Source: Sediminibacillus massiliensis
GTDB lineage: Bacteria; Bacillota; Bacilli; Bacillales; Amphibacillaceae
Direction: 5' to 3'
Assembly: GCF_900156915.1 (NCBI RefSeq)
Contig: NZ_LT732535.1
Location: forward strand, 3,227,097 to 3,291,096
Length of the DNA: 64,000 nucleotides
Of this stretch, positions 1-8,970 are shown piece after piece. Each line of letters opens with the position of its first letter. Position 1 is the first letter of the stretch. The translations under genes and the position numbers were made by a program. The notes under the pieces are model-generated. The model had not been told where the DNA came from. It worked only from the letters and a program-made list of their open reading frames with translations, and did no database searches.

Positions 1-2754
1 ATCGGTAATGGTAGCTCCGAGCACGCTGTCGATGGTATCAATCGTGCCGCCAACAATGGTGGCAGCCAGGACCTCCTCCACGGTATTGATGGTTCCGGCA
101 GAGACCGTGGCCCCGAGCACGCTGTCGACGGTATCAATGGTTCCGCCAACCACAGTGGAAGCGAGGACTTCTTCGATGACATTGATAGTCCCGCCCGTCA
201 CGGTGACGGAATCGACTTCCGCCGTTACTGTGCCACCGAGGATGGTGGCATTGATGAATCCTTCGGTAATAGTAGCTCCGAGAATACTATCAACAGTATC
301 GATTGTGCCGCCGACGATGGTGGTAGCCAGGACCTCTTCCACGGTATTGATGGTCCCGCCTGTCACGGTGACGGAATCGACTTCCGCCGTTACTGTGCCA
401 CCGAGGATGGTGGCATTGATGAATCCGTCGGTAATAGTAGCTCCGAGAATACTATCAACGGTATCGATTGTGCCGCCAACGATGGTGGTAGCCAGGACCT
501 CTTCCACGGTATTGATGGTCCCGCCCACCACAGTGGAAGCGAGGACTTCTTCAATGACATTGATGGTCCCACCTGTCACGGTGACGGAATCGATCTCCGC
601 CGTTACTGTGCCACCGAGGATGGTGGCATTGATGAATCCGTCGGTAATAGTAGCTCCGAGAATACTATCAACAGTATCGATTGTGCCGCCGACAATGGTG
701 GCAGCCAGGACCTCTTCAACGGTATTGATGGTTCCGCCCACCACGGTGGAAGCGAGGACTTCTTCAATGACATTGATGGTTCCACCCGTCACGGTGACGG
801 AAGCGACTTCCGCCGTTACTGTGCCACCGAGGATGGTGGCATTGATGAATCCATCGGTAATAGTAGCTCCGAGAATACTATCAATGGTGTCAATGGTTCC
901 GCCAACCACGGTGGAAGCGAGGACTTCTTCGATGACATTGATGGTCCCGCCTGTAACGGTGACGGAAGCGACTTCTGCCGTTACCGTCCCGCCGAGGATA
1001 GTGGCGTTAATGAATCCATCGGTAATGGTAGCCCCGAGAATACTATCGACGGTATCAATGGTTCCGCCAACCACGGTGGAAGCGAGGACTTCTTCGATGA
1101 CATTGATAGTCCCGCCCGTCACGGTGACGGAAGCGACTTCCGCCGTTACTGTGCCACCGAGGATGGTGGCGTTAATGAATCCATCGGTAATGGTAGCCCC
1201 GAGAATACTATCGACGGTATCGATTGTGCCGCCGACGATGGTAGAAGCAAGGACTTCTTCGATGACATTGATGGTCCCACCTGTCACGGTGACGGAAGCG
1301 ATCTCCGCTGTTACTGTCCCGCCGAGGATGGTGGCATTGATGAATCCGTCGGTAATAGTAGCTCCGAGAATACTATCAACAGTATCGATTGTGCCGCCGA
1401 CGATGGTAGAAGCAAGGACTTCTTCAATGACATTGATGGTTCCGCCCGTCACGGTGACGGAAGCGATCTCCGCCGTTACCGTCCCCCCGAGGATGGTGGC
1501 GTTAATGAATCCATCGGTAATGGTAGCCCCGAGAATACTATCGACGGTATCGATTGTGCCGCCGACGATGGTGGCAGCCAGGACCTCTTCCACGGTATTG
1601 ATGGTTCCGGCAGAGACCGTGGCCCCGAGAACGCTGTCGATGGTATCAATGGTCCCGCCAACGATGGTGGCAGCCAGGACTTCTTCCACGGTATTGATGG
1701 TCCCGCCCACCACAGTGGAAGCGAGGACTTCTTCAATGACATTGATGGTTCCTCCCGTCACGGTGACGGAAGCGACTTCCGCCGTTACTGTGCCACCGAG
1801 GATGGTGGCATTGATGAATCCGTCGGTAATAGTAGCTCCGAGAATACTATCAACGGTATCGATTGTGCCGCCAACGATGGTGGTAGCCAGGACCTCTTCC
1901 ACGGTATTGATGGTCCCGCCCACCACAGTGGAAGCGAGGACTTCTTCAATGACATTGATGGTCCCACCTGTCACGGTGACGGAATCGATCTCCGCCGTTA
2001 CTGTGCCACCGAGGATGGTGGCATTGATGAATCCGTCGGTAATAGTAGCTCCGAGAATACTATCAACAGTATCGATTGTGCCGCCGACAATGGTGGCAGC
2101 CAGGACCTCTTCAACGGTATTGATGGTTCCGGCAGATACCGTGGCCCCGAGAACGCTGTCGACGGTATCAATGGTTCCGCCAACCACAGTGGAAGCGAGA
2201 ATTTCCTCAATAACATTGATGGTCCCGCCTGTCACGGTCACAGAAGCGATTTCTGCCGTTACAGTGCCGCCGAGGATAGTAGCGTTAATGAATCCGTCGG
2301 TAATAGTGGCCCCAAGAATAGAATCTACGGTATCAATCGTACCGCCAACAATGGTCCCAGCCAGTACTTCTTCTACGGTATTGATCGTTCCACCGGTAAT
2401 CGTGACAGAAGGAATTTCCGTCGTTATCGTGCCAGTAATTGCATTGATCGTTCCACCGAGAAGAGTAGCTCCTAAGATGTTTTCTACCGTGTTGATGGTG
2501 CCCCCGGTTATCGTTGCAGCCTGAATTTCTTCTATACTATCTAATGTCCCGCCTGTAATTGTAGCTCCGAGAAGGCTGTCGACCGTGTCCAAAGTTCCCC
2601 CGGCTATAGTAGCAGCCAACACATTTTTTACTACATTTATCGTGCAGCAGCACTCTGGCCCACAGTTTGCATTGGCTATGCCCTCTAAAGAGCAGTTTAC
2701 TCTATTGCGTTTTTTATCGTTGGAATTGGAATCACCGGAGCCTTTCGGACACAT
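1..2754 (-). CDS. Giant Thr/Gly/Val-rich beta-repeat surface protein (3' end outside window)
   Basis: An open minus-strand frame starts at ATG 2754, after a GGGAGTG ribosome site, and is still open at base 1, so at least 918 residues are encoded and the C-terminus is missing. The N-terminus is hydrophilic and Cys-rich (Cys2, Cys21, Cys31, and a CGPECCC motif at 31-37). From about residue 40 on, the protein is only repeats: 16-residue rungs such as GGTIDTVDSVLGATIT and GGTINVIEEVLASTVV, plus a 23-residue module beginning DGFINATILGG. The module occurs 11 times, spaced 165, 213, 261 or 309 bp, that is 55 residues plus 0-3 extra 16-residue rungs. Regular aliphatic positions with Gly-Gly turns suggest a beta-solenoid fibre. 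There is no signal peptide or membrane segment. A spore-surface filament fits the context and the Cys-rich start, but no named family is recognised. The long plus-strand frame opposite it is a shadow of the repeats. Confidence 0.85.
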   Translation of the reverse strand, partial: MCPKGSGDSNSNDKKRNRVNCSLEGIANANCGPECCCTINVVKNVLAATIAGGTLDTVDSLLGATITGGTLDSIEEIQAATITGGTINTVENILGATLLGGTINAITGTITTEIPSVTITGGTINTVEEVLAGTIVGGTIDTVDSILGATITDGFINATILGGTVTAEIASVTVTGGTINVIEEILASTVVGGTIDTVDSVLGATVSAGTINTVEEVLAATIVGGTIDTVDSILGATITDGFINATILGGTVTAEIDSVTVTGGTINVIEEVLASTVVGGTINTVEEVLATTIVGGTIDTVDSILGATITDGFINATILGGTVTAEVASVTVTGGTINVIEEVLASTVVGGTINTVEEVLAATIVGGTIDTIDSVLGATVSAGTINTVEEVLAATIVGGTIDTVDSILGATITDGFINATILGGTVTAEIASVTVTGGTINVIEEVLASTIVGGTIDTVDSILGATITDGFINATILGGTVTAEIASVTVTGGTINVIEEVLASTIVGGTIDTVDSILGATITDGFINATILGGTVTAEVASVTVTGGTINVIEEVLASTVVGGTIDTVDSILGATITDGFINATILGGTVTAEVASVTVTGGTINVIEEVLASTVVGGTIDTIDSILGATITDGFINATILGGTVTAEVASVTVTGGTINVIEEVLASTVVGGTINTVEEVLAATIVGGTIDTVDSILGATITDGFINATILGGTVTAEIDSVTVTGGTINVIEEVLASTVVGGTINTVEEVLATTIVGGTIDTVDSILGATITDGFINATILGGTVTAEVDSVTVTGGTINTVEEVLATTIVGGTIDTVDSILGATITEGFINATILGGTVTAEVDSVTVTGGTINVIEEVLASTVVGGTIDTVDSVLGATVSAGTINTVEEVLAATIVGGTIDTIDSVLGATITD
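421..736. repeat. Internal copy A of a near-perfect duplication in the repeat gene
   Basis: By eye this stretch is identical to 1816-2131, at a constant offset of 1395 bp. The identity starts near 379 and ends at 736/737, where the sequences split. Neighbouring repeats differ at many silent positions, so this identity points to recent duplication or gene conversion inside the gene. Confidence 0.8.
1816..2131. repeat. Internal copy B of the duplication in the repeat gene
   Basis: Partner of 421-736. It contains one 213-bp higher-order unit and the start of the next. Together the two copies show that the repeat array is changing in copy number by whole in-frame modules. Confidence 0.8.
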
Positions 2755-2939
2755 ATGTATCACTCCCTTTGGTTTATGAAATGGAAAATTTAAAGTAGGG
2801 AAGGATCAACTTATTTTTAAGTTTAATAAAAGGGAGTGCTGAATTTGGAGCAACAAATTGGTGGATATCCATCTCTTAATTAATATACTTGGGGAGTGCT
2901 GTACAATATGACTATAGGGTGATCAGAATTTTATACCCA

Positions 2940-3572
2940 TTAGTAGCCAATTCTTGGTGTACACTCTTTCGCTTTTAAAAGAAGGGTTTCTTCTCTAAAA
3001 GCTTGGATACTTTGGCTTATAGAAAGTTCGACATCGATTTGCTGAAAAAATGAATTTCCTTGATTGTCATGGTTGCATATCACATCAACATCGCAACTGA
3101 AATCTAGAATATCGCAATTAATTTCAGTATTTTCTGGTTTGGAAAGAAGTACTTTCTCGGTAATAGCAAATGGTTGGGGCAGGGAAATACAATTCTCGCC
3201 TAAGTTATTGGAGAGTCGTACAATAAAAAAACCTTGGGTAAGCAGCTTGACAAACTGTAAAGTGACGATGGACCCTTCAGGGGTTTGAATACTTGTTTCT
3301 TTCCTGCCGTTTATAATAGGTAGTTCTCTGCATACCAGACCTTCAGTAGGGGAGACAGGATTCCCATCAACGTCAGTCAAATAACATTCTCCCATTAAAG
3401 ATCCTTCTTCTTCTAAACCACTTATATTTCCGCACTGAAAATTAAGTGTTTTTAGTCCCTCGCACCCTTTGTAACATTCTTTAGTATCTACTTGTGTTAT
3501 GACCCAGTCGTAAATTCTGTTTGCAACTATGCAAAAGTCTTGCTTTACTGCTGGTAACGGGGTAATTTCCAC
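2940..3572 (-). CDS. Spore coat-like protein, paralogue of the 34.9 kb gene
   Basis: This is a 210-residue protein of a family I cannot name. It starts at GTG 3572 after a very strong GAAGGAGGGG site. It has no signal peptide and eleven or so cysteines. Three blocks match the protein at 34886-35575 in order: N-terminal RIYDWVITQ against KVYDWIVNE, a central E-V-L/I-L-x-x-P-E-x-T-x-I block followed by a short Cys-rich stretch, and C-terminal ISQSIQAF against LCQSIQST followed by C-x-P-R. A sigma-K-like promoter lies at 3612-3640. It sits between the giant repeat gene and a broken wecB. A structural spore-coat or exosporium role is inferred from the promoter, the Cys content and the neighbours. 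Confidence 0.75.
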   Translation of the reverse strand: MEITPLPAVKQDFCIVANRIYDWVITQVDTKECYKGCEGLKTLNFQCGNISGLEEEGSLMGECYLTDVDGNPVSPTEGLVCRELPIINGRKETSIQTPEGSIVTLQFVKLLTQGFFIVRLSNNLGENCISLPQPFAITEKVLLSKPENTEINCDILDFSCDVDVICNHDNQGNSFFQQIDVELSISQSIQAFREETLLLKAKECTPRIGY

Positions 3573-3611
3573 TTTCTCCTCCCCTCCTTCGTAAAAGATA
3601 CTGTTATAAAA

Positions 3612-3640
3612 TAAATTATGAATTCAAACGATTTTGGTTC
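3612..3640 (-). promoter_or_regulatory. Sigma-K-like promoter for the coat-like gene at 2940-3572
   Basis: On the minus strand there is an AC (in GAACC), then 16 bases, then CATAATTTA. This matches the sigma-K pattern AC-(16)-CATAnnnTA. It lies about 40 bases upstream of the GTG start. Confidence 0.55.
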
Positions 3641-3744
3641 TTTTTTTCCACATATAACCTAGTAAAAGGCACGTCTTTACACTGAAAAGTGCTCATCTTA
3701 TATTTTTTTAATTATGATCAACTCTTACATTATTGAAGGTTGAA

Positions 3745-4901
3745 TTATTGCGGCGAGAAAGGTGCAGGTCTGTGATGATGTAAACTGGGATAATAAAGAA
3801 TTGCTTCCACAATTCTTACTGAGGCCTTTCCATCACCATATGGATTTATAGAATCAACCATAGTTTTATGGTTCTTTGGGTCAGAAAGAAGTTTATGAGT
3901 AAGCTGAAAGATATCCTCATAAGTTGTTCCAGCTAACCGGAGTACCCCAGCTTCTATTCCTTCAGGGCGTTCTGTTGTATCATGTAAAACTATAACCGGA
4001 ACTCCAAGGGAGGGGGCTTCTTCTTGAATCCCCCCTGAGTCAGTCAAAATCATATAGGCACGGGAAGAAAAGTTATGAAAATCTATTACATTTAGAGGAT
4101 TAATGAGCTTAATACGTTGGTGGTTTCCTAAAATATCGTTAGCTGTTTGCTGCACTCTAGGATTTAGATGTAAAGGAAAAACTACATACACATCTTCATG
4201 AATATCCAGGGTATGTTTAATAGCTTTAGCATTTGTTCCATAGGATAGCCCAAGCTTTCCCTTCTGTGGATAGTTACTAAAACGAGTCGTTTTGTACCTA
4301 GTTTTTCTAATATGGGATGTGTATAGGAAGAACTCACTGTCGTATATAATGCATCAATAGCGGTGTTCCCTGTAACAAAGATATTTTTTTGTTTTTTCCT
4401 TCAGCAATCAGAGTTTTCATAGCTGTTTCTGTAGGAGCAAAGTGTAAATCTGCAAGAATCCCTGTTAGCTGCCTATTTACTTCTTCTGGAAACGGGGACT
4501 TTTTGTTCCATCTCCGTAAGCCGGCCTCTATGTGCCCAATAGGAATTTGATTATAAAAAGCTGCCAAGGAAGCTACGAGTGTCGTAGTTGTATCTCCATG
4601 CACAAGAACTAGGTGGGACTTTTCCTTTTGTAATAGAGTGCTTAACCCTTCAAGGACATTAACGGTTATTTCGGTTAGGGATGGGTTCTCTTTCATAATA
4701 TTTAAATCAAAATTTGGCACAATGTTAAAGGCCTCCAGTACTTGATCCAGCATATATCTATGTTGGGCAGTTACAGCTACTGATGTTTTTAAAAACTCTC
4801 GATCTTTTCTTAAGTTCTAAGGTTAAAGGGGCTAATTTAATGGCTTCTGGTCTTGTACCAAAAATGGTCATGATTCTAATTTGTTTACTCAACTCTTTCA
4901 T
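3745..4901 (-). pseudogene. Broken UDP-GlcNAc 2-epimerase (wecB/mnaA type)
   Basis: The minus strand encodes recognisable pieces of the UDP-N-acetylglucosamine 2-epimerase family in three frames. Seen: an N-terminal FGTRPEAIKLAP motif after ATG 4901, then VHGDTTTTLVASLAAF and GHIEAGLR, and finally TDSGGIQEEAPSLGVPVIVL and TERPEGIEAG near the C-terminus. At least three frameshifts are needed to join them: near 4805 (run of A), near 4390 (A-rich run) and near 4230. The protein would normally make UDP-ManNAc for surface polysaccharide. All three lesions sit in or beside homopolymers, so sequencing error is possible, although neighbouring genes are intact. A functional product is unlikely as written. 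Confidence 0.85.
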
Positions 4902-5283
4902 TCCTTTCCATACATACAAGAGCCACTAGCTAAAATAAAAACTATACTTGAAGTTGTATAAGTATGGTTGGGTTTTTTAGATATAAAAGTGACTCAACAG
5001 TATATTATTAGCCATATAAAGATTACGTTTTTATAATGTCTATGAGTTAACCTGGAAGTGATTGTATGAAGCTACTTATTTATTATTTAGGTGTTAAGCT
5101 TGCATCGGTAATTTTAGAATCTTTGGACGCTTCTTATTTAAGGCTTACATAATAATTTGAGATCGTTAAAGTTCTTGATTGTTTTGCTCATATTCTCCTC
5201 TAGTCTAGTACATCGGTTAAACATTTTTCTTTATTTAGCCGAGTACTGTAATTAATCCGGGTGAACTGAGCACAGAGGAAGAA
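4902..5283. other. Gene-free stretch
   Basis: AT-rich DNA between the wecB remnant and the ArsR-like fragment. A weak inverted repeat followed by Ts lies near 4943-4980. I see no convincing gene or promoter. Confidence 0.5.
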
Positions 5284-5475
5284 ATGCGGTTAACCGTGGG
5301 GGGATTAGGAGAAGGATTAAATATTGCACCATCGAAGGTTTACCATCACCTTAAGGAACTCAGACGCACGGGATTAATACGTATGGACCGCCAAGGGAAA
5401 AATATTGAGTGTTGGGTTGAAGAAGAGACAATTGATCATTTAGTTGAGTTTTTTCAAACATCTAAGGGGGGGTAA
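5284..5475 (+). pseudogene. ArsR-type winged-helix fragment
   Basis: 63 residues correspond to the second half of an ArsR-family DNA-binding domain. The recognition-helix region reads NIAPSKVYHHLKELRRTGLI and is followed by the beta-wing (DRQGKNIECWVEE). The frame upstream is open only back to a TAG at 5236, so the first helices of a normal ArsR protein (about 95-120 residues) are missing. A GAGGAAG ribosome site does precede ATG 5284, so a short peptide could still be made. I read it as a remnant. Confidence 0.55.
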
Positions 5476-5505
5476 TAATTTCTTTCAATAAAAAATAGCA
5501 TTTCT

Positions 5506-5691
5506 ATGGTTTCTCCATTAGCAGTTTTATTAGGTGCGTTATTATGGTTTGTTTTATTAGCTATACTTTTACATCTTGGAGGAAGATGGCTAAACAAAAA
5601 GAGTAGACAAGCTATTCTTTTAATAAGTGGTCTGGCTCTTCTAGGCTACAGTGTTTATTTCTTCTTTCAGTTTGTGAACCAAACACTTTAA
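5506..5691 (+). pseudogene. C-terminal remnant of a LysE-like exporter
   Basis: 61 residues form two hydrophobic helices around a basic loop: LLGALLWFVLLAILL, then GRWLNKKSRQ, then ISGLALLGYSVYFFF. This resembles the last third of LysE/RhtB amino-acid exporters, where a similar ISGL-L-GY helix ends the protein. No ribosome site is visible and the rest of the gene is absent. It follows the ArsR-like fragment by 30 bases, so the two may be leftovers of one lost regulator-exporter pair. It could also be a free-standing small membrane protein. Confidence 0.4.
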
Positions 5692-6392
5692 AAACACGTT
5701 AGCCCACTCGGTTAAAGGTTTATTTTCTTATAGTGTTTGTTCAATTTACTTCTAAGGCAACCCTTGTTTTAACAAGGTTTTACAGGGGATATTATTTAAA
5801 GCAAGCGAGTAAATGGGCGGTATGATGTAAAAAATCTCTAAAAAACCTTGATATAAAGGGTTTTAGAGAAAACATCCTCCTACCCAAAACACCGGTAAAG
5901 TCACAAGTAGGTAATATTTTAATCTGAAACAGTCTTTTGAAGGGCGTTTCCGTAAAGATTTGAAATCTTGTCGGAAGCGTCCTTTTGTTTTGATATATGG
6001 GAGTATATCTTTTATTGTTGTTTTCATTGTAAAGAGTCTTAGTGATACGGGTGGTTGCACTTTTAAAATTAATATCGGACCATTTCAATGCACAGTCCTA
6101 CCAGATCGCATCCCGGAAACAATCCATCTTCTGTCTATTACGAGGGGGGCTTACATTGGCAGATGCAGCGAAAAAACTAGAAACGGCTGATATAGACTCG
6201 ATGGAAAATGCAGTATATATGGTGAAAGACGGCAGGTGGTCAAGGCTCCAGCTCCTGAACAAAGTTACGGAGCTTTGACGATTAACTGGCAGGGCGGGAA
6301 GCCTTGTCACGGCAAGATAGAAGAAAGCTTTTTATATTTTAGGTGTATGCGGAAATGCTGTTATTGTGTGGAAAAGTATTTGCATCGTACAA
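5692..6392. other. Gene-free stretch
   Basis: Only short frames without ribosome sites are present. A 17-base word at 5812-5828 (AATGGGCGGTATGATGT) recurs with one change at 7823-7839. I see no recognisable protein, so this is probably decayed DNA. Confidence 0.5.
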
Positions 6393-6419
6393 ACATACAT
6401 TGTAGAAAAACATACAATA
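6393..6419 (+). promoter_or_regulatory. Sigma-K-like promoter for the DUF4183 gene at 6447
   Basis: AC at 6393-6394, then 16 bases, then CATACAATA at 6411-6419. This is a full match to AC-(16)-CATAnnnTA, ending 27 bases before the ATG. Confidence 0.6.
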
Positions 6420-6446
6420 AAGAAAGTTTTAAATTAGGTGGTATGT

Positions 6447-6824
6447 ATGGGGAAGAAAAATAAGCACAAGATCAACACTCGTATGGTCTATGATTGGCAA
6501 TCTTCAACCGATGAAATTAAAATTAAAATATCTATGAGGTCAAGACCTAAACCCAAACCCTTTAAAGTGGATACTTATCAATATAATACTTTATCAGACG
6601 GAAGATGTTCCATCTACACTAATGAAGATGAACTGAAGGAATATGGACAGCAGGGTATTTTAGATCCCGAAACTGTTTCTTATATTAATCTTTTCGTAAA
6701 TGGAGTATTACAACCGCCAAACACCTATACAGTAAAAAAAGGTTATTTGAGTTTAAATACAGATAGTATACCGGCAAAAAATACTCCTATAACTCTTCAG
6801 TTCATTACTATTTATCAGTCATAA
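6447..6824 (+). CDS. DUF4183-family spore-surface-type protein
   Basis: 125 residues. ATG 6447 is chosen because AGGTGG sits 6 bases upstream. The basic N-terminus (residues 1-40) is followed by a DUF4183-type domain. Recognisable parts are [20 protein letters not shown], then [20 protein letters not shown] and [12 protein letters not shown]. Families with this domain are common in Bacillus spore-surface gene sets, but their biochemical role is unknown to me. There is no signal peptide. A sigma-K-like promoter at 6393-6419 supports mother-cell expression late in sporulation. It faces the second DUF4183 gene, with a shared terminator between them. Confidence 0.8.
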   Translation: MGKKNKHKINTRMVYDWQSSTDEIKIKISMRSRPKPKPFKVDTYQYNTLSDGRCSIYTNEDELKEYGQQGILDPETVSYINLFVNGVLQPPNTYTVKKGYLSLNTDSIPAKNTPITLQFITIYQS

Positions 6825-6861
6825 TAAATAAGGGTTTCAACTATAGAAGCCCTTATTTATT
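6823..6861. terminator. Bidirectional terminator between the DUF4183 genes
   Basis: AATAAGGGTTTC pairs with GAAGCCCTTATT around a 7-base loop. AT-rich flanks on both sides suit the convergent genes. Confidence 0.8.
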
Positions 6862-6866
6862 CATAA

Positions 6867-7250
6867 TTAAGTTGTAATATCTGTACTAGAGGTTGGAGTA
6901 TAGTTTACTACTTCTAATACTATTGGTGAACCTGTGATAATCGGATCCCCACCTGCTGGTACATCAATATCGAGTGATCCAACCGTAGTAGCACCTGGGG
7001 TATAAGTTGAAATTCCACCCATTTGCATCACACCATTAATATAAACATTATAATAACTATTATCTGTAGCGAGTGTTGGTAGATCGGTAGCAGCTGCGCC
7101 TGAGTCATCGAAAAAATCGGCTGTATCGATTGATAAAGTAGTTCCTGCAGCTGTCTCTCCAGTAGTTACATGAAAGAATTTTTCGGGTGTTGGATCTACA
7201 GAAATAGTAGATGAAGCTGTAATTTGAAGCTTCATAAGTTCAAGTGCCAT
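6867..7250 (-). CDS. Second DUF4183-family protein
   Basis: 127 residues from ATG 7250, after AAGGAGG with ideal spacing. The acidic, Thr/Ser-rich chain contains the DUF4183 signatures YYNVYINGVMQMGG and, near the C-terminus, SPIVLEVVNYTP, matching [12 protein letters not shown] and [11 protein letters not shown] of the facing protein. It has almost no Lys or Arg after residue 25 and no Cys, unlike its basic partner. The opposite charges make direct pairing of the two products conceivable, which is inference. A sigma-K-like promoter lies at 7281-7307. The role is presumed structural in the spore surface. Confidence 0.8.
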   Translation of the reverse strand: MALELMKLQITASSTISVDPTPEKFFHVTTGETAAGTTLSIDTADFFDDSGAAATDLPTLATDNSYYNVYINGVMQMGGISTYTPGATTVGSLDIDVPAGGDPIITGSPIVLEVVNYTPTSSTDITT

Positions 7251-7280
7251 GATAAACCTCCTTTATTATAGTTCTAATAC

Positions 7281-7307
7281 TATTATATGGTATAATTTTA
7301 TAATTGT
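7281..7307 (-). promoter_or_regulatory. Sigma-K-like promoter for the DUF4183 gene at 6867-7250
   Basis: On the minus strand there is AC (7306-7307), 16 bases, then CATATAATA (7281-7289). This is a full match to AC-(16)-CATAnnnTA, 31 bases before the ATG. Confidence 0.6.
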
Positions 7308-7399
7308 TTTAGACTCGTTGATCAAGTTTCGACTATAATCTATTGTGGTTAGTAACCTATTCTATTTTAAAAACGATATTGAATTTAATAGGGGGGCCA

Positions 7400-7477
7400 A
7401 TGAGTCAACAGTTGCGTGATCAACTCAAAGAATATAAGCGCAAAAATAACATCAAGACCCCACATCCTAAGAAATAA
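7400..7477 (+). CDS. Possible 25-residue peptide
   Basis: ATG 7400 follows a run of six G. The frame encodes a very basic peptide beginning MSQQLRDQLKEYKRKNN and ends at TAA 7477. It has no recognised family. It could be the truncated start of a lost gene rather than a real product, since the DNA downstream is decayed. Confidence 0.25.
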   Translation: MSQQLRDQLKEYKRKNNIKTPHPKK

Positions 7478-8242
7478 ATGAAGAAACTCGAATAATTAAG
7501 AATATGTTCCTTTGGGGCAGAAATGGGGCAGGATTCATAATTATTGCTCCATTTCTATTTGGATCCATCAGATTTAATCCCCAAAGGGGTTAATTTGCTG
7601 GTATTACACCCCTCCTTATAAAGTTTAATCATATACACTCCAACAGCCAAGTTGTAGGTCGTTACGTTGCTTGTATGAGTTAGTATCCCAGACTGGATAT
7701 TGACTGGATTTTCTTTATTAATACTGATATCTTATTTAATTTCATACTTATATCGTAAAGTTAGAAAACCGATTATATAGGGGTTTTTATATATTATCTT
7801 CGGTTATTTAGTTAATACAGTGAATGGGCGGCATGATGTGATAGCCCCCAAAACCCTTTCATCATAGGTTTGACTGGATTTTGACTGGTGTTAAAATCGT
7901 TATTAAATCTGTAAGCCTCTCAAAGAGTCTATAAACTCTTGAGAGGCTTTTCTTTTATTCTTAAATATTAGCCGGGAGGATACATTTGTATAACACCAAG
8001 GTTAATAAATTGGAGTGTTTACAGGGAAGAAAGAGAAATCTGCTTTAATGAAGTTTGTTTGCTTTGGTTGGAGATATATTAGAGGAAATGCACTGATCAG
8101 AGTGGATATTTATTAAAAAGAAGAATCTAAGAAGGAATGAGTATTAAGGTTATTCGATATAGCATTAAACGGGTTTTCAGTTGCGCAAAAATTAATAAAG
8201 AACGCCTTATCAATTAAGACATAGTGATGCTACTCATATTTA
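7478..8242. other. Gene-free, probably decayed stretch
   Basis: No intact frame with a ribosome site is present. It contains the second copy of the 17-base word (7823-7839) and a good hairpin terminator at 7913-7956. Confidence 0.5.
7913..7956 (+). terminator. Rho-independent terminator, first of a near-duplicate pair
   Basis: AAGCCTCTCAA pairs with TTGAGAGGCTT, the loop itself can pair (AGAGT/ACTCT), and a T-rich tail follows. A close copy with similar preceding bases lies at 9677-9714. Confidence 0.75.
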
Positions 8243-8731
8243 ATGGATGTATTAAAAGAACTTGAGAATAATGCATATCCAATTATTTTGACAGAGCGGA
8301 TAGAACATGTGAATGAATTGAAGAAGCTCTTTGAAGGATTTGCTAAGAATATAATCGTATTAACAGGTAAGTTGAGTAAGCAAGAAGAGCAAGTATGATT
8401 AAAGCTAATAGAAAACCTATCAGATAATGAAGAAAGGCTTATTATCGCTACCGGTAAGTATATCGGAGAAGGATTTGACAATGCTAGACTGGACACTCTT
8501 TTCCTCGCCATGCCAATCGCCTGGAAAGGAACGCTACAGCAATATGTCGGTAGGTTGTATCGTGTTCATACGGATAAGACTGTTGTAAAAGTATATGATT
8601 ATGTTGATTATCAGGTTCCCGAGTTGAAGAACATGTATGAAAAGCGCATGCAGGGATATAAATCGATGGATTATAAAGCCAAAGATGGCGGTGATGAAAA
8701 TAGCAGTGGGCAGCAGATGAAGTTATTTTGA
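8243..8731 (+). pseudogene. C-terminal remnant of a DEAD/DEAH helicase (TOTE-type)
   Basis: The frame starting at ATG 8243 contains an in-frame TGA at codon 52 (8396-8398) and then continues to 8731. The encoded pieces match helicase domain 2 of superfamily II: PIILTERIEHVNELKKLF, then LIIATGKYIGEGFDNARLD, then the arginine-finger motif QYVGRLYRVHTDK. The tail KVYDYVDYQVPELKNMYEKR is typical of helicases of TOTE conflict systems, which pair with primase/nuclease domains. Domain 1 with the Walker motifs is missing. The remnant lies just before an MNT/HEPN pair, so this looks like a decayed defence island. Confidence 0.7.
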
Positions 8732-8970
8732 TAGACAAAATAATGGGTGGGACGAATATTAAAAATACATGAATGAAATTCAAAATGTATAACCTTTGTG
8801 TATTTAATGGAGATTTTTTTGCAATAACTGTAAAGTCTCAATAAAGGAATCTACATTAATAATGGTCATGATAGCAATCGAATTTCTGCTTGGGGAAAGT
8901 GGAGAAGGAAAATCCATCAAAGAGAAGATATACATATGCTATAATAGGACAAAAAAGAGGTAGGGATATT

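Noticed and set aside
390-2216. Short minus-strand Pro/Ser-rich frames inside the repeat region
   Set aside because: They lie in a different minus-strand frame from the true gene and recur with the repeats; no ribosome sites.
8-2524. Plus-strand 838-codon frame
   Set aside because: It is the mirror of the minus-strand repeats. It has no ribosome site, no natural N-terminus and odd composition, while the opposite strand has start, ribosome site and Cys-rich head in one frame.
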